From the NCBI RefSeq assembly GCF_003116095.1, contig NZ_LGRA01000018.1, forward strand, positions 830,749 to 894,748: a stretch of DNA of 64,000 nucleotides, in the 5' to 3' direction. Positions 26,136 to 35,048 of this stretch are shown one piece after another. The notes under the pieces were generated by a model. The model was not told the DNA's origin, ran no database searches, and saw nothing but the letters and a program-made list of their open reading frames with translations. Position numbers and translations under genes: made by a program. The DNA is from Azospirillum sp. TSO35-2. Lineage in GTDB: Bacteria > Pseudomonadota > Alphaproteobacteria > Azospirillales > Azospirillaceae. How positions within the stretch are numbered: position 1 is the stretch's first letter; each line of letters opens with the position of its first letter.

Positions 26136-28190
26136 GTGCCCAGCGCGTACCGTGGCGACGACGCCCTTGCGACCCTGTTGACCCAGGCCGGGATCGTCCG
26201 TTTCCCCGCCGACATCCGCGCGCTGGTCGCCGGCGTGCTGGCCGCCCCCGAGGGCGAGGATCCGGCGGCCTGGCTGGTGCTGGTCGGCGACCCCTTGCCC
26301 GACGCGCTGGCCAGCCAGCTTCAGGCGCTGAAGGCGGAGATGGCCGCCGCGGCGGAACCGGCCCACCCCCATTCGGCCCGCCCCCATTCGGCCTGCCCGA
26401 GCCCGGCGGAGCGGCTGGCCGCGCTGCGCGCCGCCCTGAAGCGCCGCGACCTCGACGGCTTCATCGTTCCGCGCGGCGACGAGCATCAGGGCGAGTATGT
26501 GCCGCCGCGCGCCCAGCGGCTGGGCTGGCTGACCGGCTTCACCGGCTCGGCCGGCCATGCGGTGGTGACCGCCGCCCGCGCCGCGATCTTCGTCGACGGC
26601 CGCTACACCCTCCAGGTCCGCGGCGAGGTGCCGGCCGACCTGTACGAGTACAAGCATCTGGTCGAGGATCCGCTGGCCGACTGGATCGCCGCGGCGCTGC
26701 CGGACGGCGGGCGGTTCGGGTACGATCCGTGGCTGCACACCATCGGCTGGGTGGAGAAGACCCGCGCCGCGCTGGAGCGCGCCGGCATCCTGCTGGTGGC
26801 GTGCGAGGACAACCCGCTCGATTCGGTGTGGCACGACCAGCCGCCGGCCCCGCTGACCCCGGTGGTGCCGCAGGACGACGCCCTCGCCGGCGAAAGCTCC
26901 GCCGACAAGCGGGCCCGGCTGGCCGACGACCTGGCGCGCAACGGCATCGCCGCGGCGGTGCTGACTCAGCCCGACAGCATCGCCTGGCTGCTGAACATCC
27001 GCGGCGCCGACGTGCCCTGCACGCCGCTGCCGCTGTCCTTCGCCATCCTTGGCGCCGACGCCTCGGTCGACCTGTTCCTCGACCCGCGCAAGCTGGCGCC
27101 GCAGACCGGCGCCCATCTGGGCAACCAGGTGCGGGTGCGGGCGCTGGCCGAGTTCGGCGCGGCGCTGGACGCGGTGGCGCGCGGCTCCGCCCGCGTGCTG
27201 GCCGACCCGTCCTGCACCTCGGCCTGGATCGTCGACCGGCTGCATCTGGCCGGCGCGAGGGTCGAGCGCGAGGGCGACCCCTGCGCCCTGCCCAAGGCCT
27301 GCAAGAACGAGGCGGAACTGGCCGGCACCCGCGCCGCCCACACCCGCGACGGCGCCGCCATCGTCCGGTTCCTGCGCTGGTTCGCCGGGGCGGCGCCCAA
27401 GGGCGACCTGACCGAGCTGCGGGTGGTGGAGCGGCTGTTGGCCTTCCGCCGCGAGAACGAGCGGTTCCGCGGCGTCAGCTTCGACACCATCGCCGGCGCC
27501 GGGCCGAACGGCGCCATCGTCCATTACCGCGTCAGCCCGGACACCGACCGCAGGCTGGAGCCGGGCAGCCTGTTCCTGCTGGACAGCGGCGCCCAGTATC
27601 TGGACGGCACCACCGACGTCACCCGCACGCTGGCCGTCGGCGAGCCGACGCCGGAGATGCGCGACCGCTTCACCCGCGTGCTGAAGGGCCACATCGCGCT
27701 GTCGACCGCCCGTTTCCCGCGCGGCACGACCGGGTCGCAGCTCGACGTCCTGGCGCGGCTGCCGCTGTGGCAGGCCGGGTTGGACTACGACCACGGCACC
27801 GGCCACGGCGTCGGCAGCTTCCTGTCGGTGCATGAGGGGCCGCAGCGCATCTCCAAGGTCGGCAACACGGTGGCGTTGCAGCCGGGCATGATCCTGTCCA
27901 ACGAGCCCGGCTACTACAAGACCGGCGCCTACGGCATCCGCATCGAGAACCTGATCGTCGTCCGCCCGCTGGAGGCGGAGGGCGATCTGGGTGGGGCCGA
28001 ACGGCCGATGCTGGGGTTCGAGCCGCTGACCCTGGTGCCGATCGACCGGACGCTGATCGACCGCGCGCTGCTGACCGGGGCGGAGGTCGCCTGGATCGAC
28101 GCCTATCACGCCCGCGTGCGCGAGTCGCTGCTCCCGCTGCTGGACCAGGCCACCGCCGCGTGGCTGGCCGGTGCGACGGCGGCGCTCTGA
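26136..28190 (+). CDS. Xaa-Pro aminopeptidase P with N-terminal extension
   Basis: This M24B peptidase removes an N-terminal residue before proline. After residue 85 it follows the usual 600-residue form: two creatinase-like N domains (start SPAERLAALRAALKRRDLDGF; GYDPWLHT) and the catalytic domain with metal ligands in LLDSGAQYLDGTTDVTRT, GTGHGVG, NEPGYY and GIRIEN. The first 80 residues are an extra segment not normal for the family; it ends in a 15-bp tandem duplication (PHSAR/PHSAC, from 26366). The start is GTG 26136 with TGAGGAAC about 14-20 nt before it; a shorter form starting inside is possible. Likely cytosolic. Confidence 0.92.
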   Translation: MPSAYRGDDALATLLTQAGIVRFPADIRALVAGVLAAPEGEDPAAWLVLVGDPLPDALASQLQALKAEMAAAAEPAHPHSARPHSACPSPAERLAALRAALKRRDLDGFIVPRGDEHQGEYVPPRAQRLGWLTGFTGSAGHAVVTAARAAIFVDGRYTLQVRGEVPADLYEYKHLVEDPLADWIAAALPDGGRFGYDPWLHTIGWVEKTRAALERAGILLVACEDNPLDSVWHDQPPAPLTPVVPQDDALAGESSADKRARLADDLARNGIAAAVLTQPDSIAWLLNIRGADVPCTPLPLSFAILGADASVDLFLDPRKLAPQTGAHLGNQVRVRALAEFGAALDAVARGSARVLADPSCTSAWIVDRLHLAGARVEREGDPCALPKACKNEAELAGTRAAHTRDGAAIVRFLRWFAGAAPKGDLTELRVVERLLAFRRENERFRGVSFDTIAGAGPNGAIVHYRVSPDTDRRLEPGSLFLLDSGAQYLDGTTDVTRTLAVGEPTPEMRDRFTRVLKGHIALSTARFPRGTTGSQLDVLARLPLWQAGLDYDHGTGHGVGSFLSVHEGPQRISKVGNTVALQPGMILSNEPGYYKTGAYGIRIENLIVVRPLEAEGDLGGAERPMLGFEPLTLVPIDRTLIDRALLTGAEVAWIDAYHARVRESLLPLLDQATAAWLAGATAAL

Positions 28191-28382
28191 CCGGGGGGCG
28201 GGACGGACTTTTCGACCGGGCGGCGGGGGTCAGGGTTGCTACCCCTGTCGGTGCCCTGTGGAATCGCTAAGATGCTGACGCGCGTGGTAACACGTTCTTT
28301 ACCAGCCTGCTTCAGTGTGTGCCAAGGGGATGACTTTTGGCGGCGGTTAGGGCACTAAAGTCGGCATCACTTCCCGAATTAC

Positions 28383-28429
28383 GGCGCAGCCCCGCGCCGG
28401 GTGGGCGTAAACGCCGGAGCGATACCGGC
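28383..28429 (+). promoter_or_regulatory. Hairpins with shared arms in the cheY leader
   Basis: GGCGC/GCGCC (28383-28398), GGCG-TAAA-CGCC (28404-28415) and GCCGG/CCGGC (28413-28429) follow one another. The last two share bases 28413-28415, so they exclude each other. They end 26 bp before the cheY ATG. No known riboswitch class fits. Confidence 0.4.
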
Positions 28430-28454
28430 AATGGATTATTGCGGAGACGTCTAG

Positions 28455-28820
28455 ATGAAGATCCTCGTCGTCGATGATTACGCCACCATGCGGCGCATCG
28501 TGCGGAACCTGTTGACCCAGATCGGCTACACCGACATCGACGAAGCCGGCGACGGCGTCTCGGCGCTGGCGAAGCTGCGCGAGAGCAAGTTCGGCCTCAT
28601 CATCTCCGACTGGAACATGGAGCCGATGACCGGCCTCCAGCTCCTCAAGGAAATCCGTGCGGATGCGAAGCTGGCGGGCACGCCCTTCATCATGGTGACC
28701 GCGGAAAGCAAGACCGAGAACGTGATCGCGGCCAAGCAGGCCGGCGTGAACAACTACATCGTCAAGCCCTTCAACGCCGACACGCTGAAGCAGAAGATCC
28801 AGGCCGTCATCGGCGGCTGA
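28455..28820 (+). CDS. cheY: Chemotaxis response regulator CheY
   Basis: This 121-residue single-domain receiver carries the switch to the flagellar motor. All CheY residues are present: acidic pair in VVDDY, phospho-acceptor Asp in IISDWNMEP, Thr/Ser in MVTAES and Lys in IVKPFN; the WNMEP box is characteristic of true CheY. The next two genes encode CheZ-like phosphatases, so the three probably form a response-shaping module. No cheA, cheW or cheR is in the window, which suggests this unit lies apart from the main chemotaxis operons. Confidence 0.94.
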   Translation: MKILVVDDYATMRRIVRNLLTQIGYTDIDEAGDGVSALAKLRESKFGLIISDWNMEPMTGLQLLKEIRADAKLAGTPFIMVTAESKTENVIAAKQAGVNNYIVKPFNADTLKQKIQAVIGG

Positions 28821-28922
28821 TCGTCGGGCGCATCGGTGATCGATCCGGGCGTAAGGCGGTCAGGCCGTTCCGCGTCCGGAGCGTAGGGCGGCTGGCGCAT
28901 CCAGTTTGGGGAGTGGACCGGT

Positions 28923-29960
28923 TTGGAGCAGCTTCCACAGCTGTCCGATGAGGAGTTCGAGCAGATCGAGGACGCCATCGCCCGGTCGGCGAAGGGGAGG
29001 GCGTTCCTGCGGCGGCTCCACCGGCGGTCCCTCGGGGCCGCCACGGAAGAGGTGCGCGCCATGCTGCAGGAGTTTCGCGACTCCTGGAGCCGGCAGAACG
29101 AAGCGGTGGAGGCCGGCAAGCATGTCGGGGTCCTGCGCCGCGAACTGATGGAAATGGCCGCCTCCATCGAACAGGCCCGGCGCGAGGTGGCGGCGTTGCG
29201 TCCGCCCGACGGGTCGAGCGACAAGATCCTGTCCGCCACCAACGAACTGGACGCCATCGTCATCTCGACGGAGCGCGCCTCGTTCGAGATCCTGAACGCC
29301 GCCGAACGGCTGATGGATCTGGCGGGCAAGCTGCGCGCCAGCGGCGCCGACCCGGCGATGTGCAACGAGATCGACGGGGAGGTGAACAACATCTTCACCG
29401 CCTGCTCGTTCCAAGACCTGACCGGCCAGCGCACCAGCAAGGTGGTCAACGCGCTCCGCTACATCGAACAGCGCGTCATCGCCATGATCAACATCTGGGG
29501 CGAGGACGGTCTGGCCGGCATGGTGGTGGCGGAGGAGCAGACCGACAAGCGCCCCGACGCCCATCTGCTCAACGGCCCGCAGCTCGACGGCCACGGCGTC
29601 AGCCAGGCCGACGTCGACAGCATGTTCGACAGCCCGGCGCCCGCCCCGGCTCCGGCCCCGGTCCAGTCCAGCCAGGCTGACATCGACAGCCTGTTCGACA
29701 GCCCGGCCCCGGCCGCCGCTCCTCCGGCCGCCGCGGCTCCGGTGCAGGCGAGTCAGGCCGACATCGACAGCCTGTTCGACAGCCCGGCACCCGCCGCGGC
29801 ACCCGCGCCCGCGCCGGCCAAGAAGCCGGTGCCGAAACCGCCGGGGGCTCCGGTCAAGGCCAAGGCCCCGCCGAAGCCCGCCGCACCGCCGCCGCCGCCC
29901 GCGGCGGCCGAGCCGCCGACACCGCTCGACCAGGCAGCCATCGACGCCCTGTTCGGGTAA
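28923..29960 (+). CDS. cheZ: CheZ-like CheY-P phosphatase with four repeated tail motifs
   Basis: CheZ speeds removal of phosphate from CheY-P. This 345-residue protein has the long helical hairpin with the active-site block SFQDLTGQR (162-170); Asp165 and Gln169 match Asp143 and Gln147 of E. coli CheZ. From residue 226 on lies a Pro/Ala-rich, probably disordered tail with four copies of a short motif: SQADVDSMFDSP (227-238), SQADIDSLFDSP (250-261), SQADIDSLFDSP (277-288) and DQAAIDALFG (336-345). E. coli CheZ has a single such C-terminal helix that binds CheY, and the FliM N-terminus is similar. Repetition is therefore unusual. It follows cheY after 102 bp. Confidence 0.88.
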   Translation: MEQLPQLSDEEFEQIEDAIARSAKGRAFLRRLHRRSLGAATEEVRAMLQEFRDSWSRQNEAVEAGKHVGVLRRELMEMAASIEQARREVAALRPPDGSSDKILSATNELDAIVISTERASFEILNAAERLMDLAGKLRASGADPAMCNEIDGEVNNIFTACSFQDLTGQRTSKVVNALRYIEQRVIAMINIWGEDGLAGMVVAEEQTDKRPDAHLLNGPQLDGHGVSQADVDSMFDSPAPAPAPAPVQSSQADIDSLFDSPAPAAAPPAAAAPVQASQADIDSLFDSPAPAAAPAPAPAKKPVPKPPGAPVKAKAPPKPAAPPPPPAAAEPPTPLDQAAIDALFG

Positions 29961-30135
29961 CGGGCGCCGACGGCAACCGGCACCCGCGGGTCCCCGCCCC
30001 CTTCCATCCCGATCCTTCCCTCCGGCTGCCCGCCGGACGGGCAAGGGCCGGCCCAGACACCGACACGCCGACCGAACATCAGCCACACTCCACCACCAAG
30101 GCCAAGGCGGCCGTTTCCGAGAGGCGGGACCGAGA

Positions 30136-30867
30136 ATGAAGCAGATGACCAAGCCCTTCATGGCCGAGCTTCAGAAGGCCCGCAAATCCGGGCACCCGTT
30201 CAAGGCGCTGGTCGAGGACGGGGCGGCGCCCGCGCTGCCGGCGCCGGTGCAGGTGGTGCAGGCCGACAACAGCGACGTGATCCGCGCCATCGGCGACCTG
30301 GGCGCCAAGCTGGACCGCTTCCTGACCATGGACGCGGCGCAGATCGACCAGATCCAGGTGGAGATCGCCGACATCTCGGGCCGGATCAAGGCGACCAAGG
30401 TGGAAATGGCGGCGATCCGCCACCCGCTGGCCGGCGACGACAAGTTCCAGCAGGCCAGCCAGGAGCTGAGCGCCGTCGTCGCCGCGACGGAGGCGGCGAC
30501 CAACACCATCATGGCCTGCGCCGAAGAGCTGGAAGAGGTGGTGTCGGAGCTGAAGTCCTCCCTGCCGGAGGGCTATCACAACGACCGCGTCAACGACATG
30601 GTCGACGTCATCGTCCGCATCTACGAGGCCTGCAACTTCCAGGATCTGACCGGCCAGCGCATCACCAAGGTCGTCCGCGCCATGTCCTTCATCGAAGAGC
30701 GCGTCGACGCGATGATGGGGCTGTGGAACAAGCGCGAGTTCGAGGCGATGCCGCTGCCGCCGTCGGTCACCAAGAAGGACGAGGACCTCGACCTGCACGG
30801 CCCGGCCGAAGCGACCCCCGACAGCGGCAACATCAGCCAGGCCGACATCGACGCCCTGTTCGGCTGA
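30136..30867 (+). CDS. Second CheZ-like phosphatase
   Basis: This 243-residue paralogue of the preceding protein has an N-terminal basic segment (1-25), long coiled helices (45-140) and the active-site block NFQDLTGQRITKVV (167-180) with Asp170 and Gln174 in the catalytic places. It ends in one copy of the CheY-binding-like motif, ISQADIDALFG (233-243). Overall identity to the first protein is low outside these blocks, so they are old duplicates or recruited separately. The gap between them is 175 bp, enough for a separate promoter. Confidence 0.87.
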   Translation: MKQMTKPFMAELQKARKSGHPFKALVEDGAAPALPAPVQVVQADNSDVIRAIGDLGAKLDRFLTMDAAQIDQIQVEIADISGRIKATKVEMAAIRHPLAGDDKFQQASQELSAVVAATEAATNTIMACAEELEEVVSELKSSLPEGYHNDRVNDMVDVIVRIYEACNFQDLTGQRITKVVRAMSFIEERVDAMMGLWNKREFEAMPLPPSVTKKDEDLDLHGPAEATPDSGNISQADIDALFG

Positions 30868-30942
30868 GCCGCTGCCGGTCACCCCTTGCCCGGACCAGGC
30901 GGGGGTGTTTCCCCGGGCTCTGCCGCCCACCCGCGTTACCGC

Positions 30943-30972
30943 TTGCGGCGCCCTCACCCCTGCGTGCTATAC
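30943..30972 (+). promoter_or_regulatory. Sigma-70-type promoter of bamD
   Basis: TTGCGG (30943-30948), an 18-bp spacer and CTATAC (30967-30972). Transcription would start near 30979, 25 nt before the ATG. Confidence 0.5.
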
Positions 30973-31003
30973 AGGGGCAACTTCGAAAGCGCTCAAGACG
31001 ACG

Positions 31004-31819
31004 ATGCTTCCACGCCCGTACCGCCTGCCGCTGACGGCCATCCTTCTGTCCGCCGCACTGTCCGCCTGCTCCTCCACCAAGGAGGACGCGTATGTCGAGC
31101 GTCCGGCCGATCAGCTTCTGTCGGAAGCCGACGCGGCGATGCGGGACGAATCCTATAAGAAGGCCGCCAAGCTCTACGACGAGGTCGAGCGGCAGCATCC
31201 TTATGCGGAATCGGCCAGCAAGGCGCAGCTCCTTGCCGCCTACGCCCATTACCAGGATCTGAAGTACGACGACGCCATCCTGGCGCTCGACCGCTTCATC
31301 CAGCTTCATCCGGGCAGCCCGGATGTCGACTACGCCTATTACCTGCGGGCCCTGTGCTATTACGAGCAGATCACCGACGTGCGCCGCGACCAGCGCATGA
31401 CCCGGCAGGCGCTCGATGCCCTGTCGGACGTGGTGCGCCGCTTCCCCGATGGCCAGTATGCCCGCGACGCCAAGCTGAAGATCGACCTGACCAACGATCA
31501 CCTTGCCGGCAAGGAGATGGAGGTCGGGCGCTTCTACCTGCGTCAGCATCAATACACCGCGGCGATCAACCGCTTCCGCGCCGTCGTTGAAAACTATCAG
31601 ACCACGTCCCATGTGCCTGAGGCGCTGCACCGGCTGGTGGAGTGTTATCTGGCGCTGGGCGTGACCGACGAGGCGAAGGCCGCCGCGGCCGTGCTCGGCC
31701 ACAACTTCCCCGGCAGCGAATGGTACACGGACAGCTACGCACTGCTGGTGGACGCCAATCTGCGTCCCGAGCGAAACGAGAAGTCGTGGCTCAATCGAGC
31801 CTGGAACTCCCTGTTCTAG
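31004..31819 (+). CDS. bamD: Outer-membrane protein assembly factor BamD
   Basis: BamD is the essential lipoprotein partner of BamA in inserting beta-barrel proteins. The 271-residue precursor has a lipoprotein signal (LSAC, lipidated Cys22), followed by about five TPR repeats (ADQLLSEADAAM..., YPYAESASKAQLL-like blocks, YLRALCYYEQI). I chose ATG 31004, just before the signal peptide; an upstream frame to 30905 would place 33 residues before the signal. recN begins 8 bp past its stop, an order common in alphaproteobacteria. Confidence 0.95.
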   Translation: MLPRPYRLPLTAILLSAALSACSSTKEDAYVERPADQLLSEADAAMRDESYKKAAKLYDEVERQHPYAESASKAQLLAAYAHYQDLKYDDAILALDRFIQLHPGSPDVDYAYYLRALCYYEQITDVRRDQRMTRQALDALSDVVRRFPDGQYARDAKLKIDLTNDHLAGKEMEVGRFYLRQHQYTAAINRFRAVVENYQTTSHVPEALHRLVECYLALGVTDEAKAAAAVLGHNFPGSEWYTDSYALLVDANLRPERNEKSWLNRAWNSLF

Positions 31820-31827
31820 GACGCTCC

Positions 31828-33504
31828 ATGCTCGTGTCGCTGACGATCCGGGACGTTGTCCTGATCGAGCGGCTGAGCCTGTCCTTCCGCAAGGGCCTGT
31901 GCGCCCTGACCGGCGAGACCGGCGCGGGCAAGTCGATCCTGCTCGACGCGCTCGGGCTGGCGCTCGGCGCGCGCGCCGATTCGGGTCTGGTGCGCCACGG
32001 CGCCGACCAGGCGGCGGTCACCGCCGAGTTCGAGCTGTCGGGCGACCACCCCGCCTTCGCCATCCTGAAGGAGCAGGGGCTGGACGCCGATTCGGGTGAC
32101 GGGGCGCTGGTGATCCGCCGCACCGTCAACGCCGACGGCCGCAGCCGCGCCTGGGTCAACGACCAGCCGGTCGGCGTCGGCCTGCTGAAGACGCTGGGCG
32201 CCGAGCTGGTCGAGGTGCATGGCCAGTTCGACACCCATGGCCTGCTGAACCCGCAGACCCACCGCAGCGTGCTGGATGCCTACGCCGGTCTCGCCGGCCA
32301 GGCGGCGCAGGTCGCCGCCGCGCATCGGGCGTGGCGGCAGGTCGAGGACGCCCGCCATTCCGCCGCCGCCGACATCGCCCGTGCCCGCTCGGAGGAGGAA
32401 TACCTCCGCCACGCGGTGGCCGAGCTGGACGCGCTCTCTCCCAAGCCGGGCGAGGAAGCGGAGCTGGCCGAAAACCGCGCCGTGCTGATGCATCGGGAAA
32501 AGCTGGTCGACGGCATGAACGCCGCCTACGCCGAGCTGTCGGGCGACCGCGGTGTCGAGCGGGCGCTGTCCTCGGCGATCCGCACGCTGAGCCGCATCGC
32601 CGACAAGGCCGGCGGCACGCTGGACCCGGTCATCGCCGCGCTCGACCGCGCCGCGACCGAGGCGGGGGAGGCGATCGCCGCACTGCAGTCCGCCTCCAGC
32701 GGGGTCGACATGGACCCGCGCGCGCTGGAAAAGCTCGAGGAACGGCTGTTCGCCCTGCGCGCCGCCGCCCGCAAGCACGGCGTCGAGGTCGATGCGCTGG
32801 CCGCCCTGCGCGACGACATGGCCGGCCGCCTGCTGCTGATCGAGGACCAGGGCGACCTGCTGGCCAAGCTGGCCAAGGAGGCGGAGGCGGCCCGCGCCAG
32901 CTTCCACACCGCCGCCAAGACGCTGAGCGACGCCCGCCGGGAGGCCGCCGGCCGGCTCGACGTCGCGGTCGCTGCCGAACTGGCGCCGTTGAAGATGGAA
33001 AAGGCCAAGTTCCGCACGCTGGTCGAACCGCTCGACGAGTCGGAATGGAACGCGTCCGGCATCGACCGCGTCGCCTTCCAGGTCGCGACCAACCCCGGCT
33101 CGCCGCCGGGCGCCCTGAACAAGATCGCGTCGGGCGGCGAGCTGGCGCGCTTCATGCTGGCGCTGAAGGTGGTGCTGGCCCAGACCTCCACCGTCGGCAC
33201 GCTGGTCTTCGACGAGGTCGACACCGGCATCGGCGGCGCCGTCGCCGCGGCGGTCGGCGAGCGGCTGGAAACGCTCGGCCACGGCTTGCAGGTGCTGGTC
33301 GTCACCCACAGCCCGCAGGTCGCGGCGCGGGGCACGGTGCATCTGAAGGTGCAGAAGTCGCAGAAGGGCGAGCAGGTCACCACCGGCGTCGCCGAGCTGG
33401 ACGGCGACGAGCGGCGCGAGGAGATCGCCCGCATGCTGTCCGGTGCCACCGTCACCGCCGAGGCCCGCGCCGCGGCGGAAAGCCTGATCGCCGGGCGGGG
33501 CTGA
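31828..33504 (+). CDS. recN: DNA repair protein RecN
   Basis: RecN is an SMC-like ATPase that aids double-strand break repair. The 558-residue protein has Walker A GETGAGKSILLDAL (about 29-42), a QFDTHGLL block, a central coiled-coil (about 150-380) and the ABC signature SGGELARFMLALK with Walker B TLVFDEVDTGIGG, then the His switch VLVVTHSPQVAA. The start ATG lies 8 bp after bamD, so the two are co-transcribed. No convincing SOS box is visible before it. Confidence 0.96.
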   Translation: MLVSLTIRDVVLIERLSLSFRKGLCALTGETGAGKSILLDALGLALGARADSGLVRHGADQAAVTAEFELSGDHPAFAILKEQGLDADSGDGALVIRRTVNADGRSRAWVNDQPVGVGLLKTLGAELVEVHGQFDTHGLLNPQTHRSVLDAYAGLAGQAAQVAAAHRAWRQVEDARHSAAADIARARSEEEYLRHAVAELDALSPKPGEEAELAENRAVLMHREKLVDGMNAAYAELSGDRGVERALSSAIRTLSRIADKAGGTLDPVIAALDRAATEAGEAIAALQSASSGVDMDPRALEKLEERLFALRAAARKHGVEVDALAALRDDMAGRLLLIEDQGDLLAKLAKEAEAARASFHTAAKTLSDARREAAGRLDVAVAAELAPLKMEKAKFRTLVEPLDESEWNASGIDRVAFQVATNPGSPPGALNKIASGGELARFMLALKVVLAQTSTVGTLVFDEVDTGIGGAVAAAVGERLETLGHGLQVLVVTHSPQVAARGTVHLKVQKSQKGEQVTTGVAELDGDERREEIARMLSGATVTAEARAAAESLIAGRG

Positions 33505-33507
33505 GGC

Positions 33508-34452
33508 TCAGTTCCCCGCCAGCGCGTCGGCGTGGCGGCGGAACAGCCGCACCAGCGCCTCCACCACCGCGGCGACGGCCGGCGCGTCGCGCCGGTCGCG
33601 GTGGACCAGCAGATGGACATCCTCCGTCAGGGCGGCCGGCGGGTCGACGACGCGGACCAGCGTCGACTCGGCGTCGCCCAGCACGCAGGGCAGCAGCGTC
33701 GTGCCCAGCCCGCGGCGGACGGCGTCGAGCCGCATCGGCAGCTCGCTGAGCCGCGCCACGACGCGGGCGCCGCGCTCCCGTGCCATGTCGTCGACCCATC
33801 CCGACTGCGACGGCCGCCGTCGGGTCTCCGGCAGGCCGACCACCGGAGCACCGTCCCAGCGGCCGGACCAGTCGGCGCGCAGGTCCCGCACCGCGTAGAG
33901 CGTGAAGCCGAAGCGCGCCAGCCGCCGGGTGACCAGATCGCCTTCGGCCGGCACCCGGTCCATGCGCAACGCGATGTCGGCCTCCCGCTGCGCCAGGTTC
34001 AGGGCGTTGCGGGTGCTGAGGATGGTCAGGTCCGCTCCTGTGTCGGCGAGAAGGGTGGGCAGGTGAAGGGTGAGGAAGGCGGAGACCGAGGTGGTCGCCG
34101 TCACCCGCACCGGCTGCGCCGTCGTGGCCAAGCGGTCGGCCTGGCGGGCGAAGGCCGCGGCGGCGTCACCCATGGCGGCGGCGCTGTCCAGCACCGAGCG
34201 GCCGAGGGCGGTCAACTCCAGCCGGTTGGGCAGCCGGTCGAACAGCGGACCGCCCAGCCTGTCCTCCAGCCGCTTCAGCCGGCGGCCGAGGGTCGGCGGG
34301 CTCAGCCGCAGGCGTTGCGCTGCGCCGGTCAGGCTGCCGCAGCGCGCCGTGGCCAGGAAGGCGCGGATGTCCTCCCAGTCGAGATCCCCGTCGTCGATCA
34401 TCCAGTCCCCGTCCGCATCGCCTGTTCCGGCCGGGCGGGCGGATGCCGTCAC
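33508..34452 (-). CDS. LysR family transcriptional regulator
   Basis: This regulator of up to 314 residues has the winged helix near its N-terminus (DWEDIRAFLATARCGSLTGAAQ..., ending FDRLPNRLELT) and a periplasmic-binding-like effector domain. I took the GTG at 34452, which overlaps the stop of the NUDIX gene (GTGA); ATG 34401 directly before the helix-turn-helix is an alternative with GGGG in front. The coupling to a NudK-like gene upstream is unusual for LysR regulators, which are normally divergent from their target. The effector is unknown. Confidence 0.88.
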   Translation of the reverse strand: MTASARPAGTGDADGDWMIDDGDLDWEDIRAFLATARCGSLTGAAQRLRLSPPTLGRRLKRLEDRLGGPLFDRLPNRLELTALGRSVLDSAAAMGDAAAAFARQADRLATTAQPVRVTATTSVSAFLTLHLPTLLADTGADLTILSTRNALNLAQREADIALRMDRVPAEGDLVTRRLARFGFTLYAVRDLRADWSGRWDGAPVVGLPETRRRPSQSGWVDDMARERGARVVARLSELPMRLDAVRRGLGTTLLPCVLGDAESTLVRVVDPPAALTEDVHLLVHRDRRDAPAVAAVVEALVRLFRRHADALAGN

Positions 34453-35048
34453 CGCGGCAGCAGGCCGTGAAGGGCAGCGTGCTGCAGCAGCATGATGGTC
34501 TTGCCGTCCAGGATCGCCCCGTCGTCGATCCTCGCAAGGGCATCGGCGAAGGTCAACTCGACCACCTCGATGTCCTCGCCCTCCTCGGCGACGCCGCCGC
34601 CGTCGCTGCGGTCGGTGGCCCGGTACTCGGCGATGAAGAAGGTCAGCCGCTCGGTCACCGAACCGGGGCTCATGAAGGCGTCGAACACCCGGCGCGGTGC
34701 CTGAACGGCAACGCCCAGCTCCTCCTCCGCCTCGGCGCGGATCGCGTCCTCCGGACTGCGGTCGTCGAGCAGGCCGGCGCAGACCTCCAGCAGCGGTTCC
34801 GGGTGGCCGTTGACGTGGGCCGGAAAGCGGAATTGCCGGGTCAGCAGGACGGTGCCGCGCGTCGGGTCATAGAGCAGCAGGGCCGCGCCGTTGCCGCGAT
34901 CGTAGGTCTCGCGGCTCAAGGTCTGCCAGCGGCCGTCGCGACGGCGGTAGTCGAAGGTCGTCTTCTTCAGCACATACCAGTCGTCGGACAGCAGCGTGAC
35001 CTCGCGGATGCGGATGCGGTCGTCTTGGATCGTGGGCGCGGTCGTCAT
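34449..35048 (-). CDS. NUDIX hydrolase, NudK (GDP-mannose pyrophosphatase)-like
   Basis: This 199-residue protein belongs to the NudK/YffH-AdpP group that splits GDP-mannose and other sugar nucleotides. Its opening (TLLSDDWYVLKKTTFDYRRRDG, LSRETYDRGNGAALLLYD, TVLLTRQFRFPAHVNGH) is typical of that group, and the Nudix box runs from CAGLLDDRSPEDAIRAEAEEELG. The last codons overlap the LysR gene. A role in turning over sugar nucleotides for polysaccharide synthesis is a reasonable guess. Confidence 0.9.
   Translation of the reverse strand: MTTAPTIQDDRIRIREVTLLSDDWYVLKKTTFDYRRRDGRWQTLSRETYDRGNGAALLLYDPTRGTVLLTRQFRFPAHVNGHPEPLLEVCAGLLDDRSPEDAIRAEAEEELGVAVQAPRRVFDAFMSPGSVTERLTFFIAEYRATDRSDGGGVAEEGEDIEVVELTFADALARIDDGAILDGKTIMLLQHAALHGLLPR

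Noticed and set aside
28383..28429. c-di-GMP riboswitch before cheY
   Set aside because: The conserved core sequences of that class are absent.
31805..31817. GAAC-N5-GTTC before recN as an SOS box
   Set aside because: It is made by the last codons of bamD, and the alphaproteobacterial LexA box is a direct repeat, GTTC-N7-GTTC.
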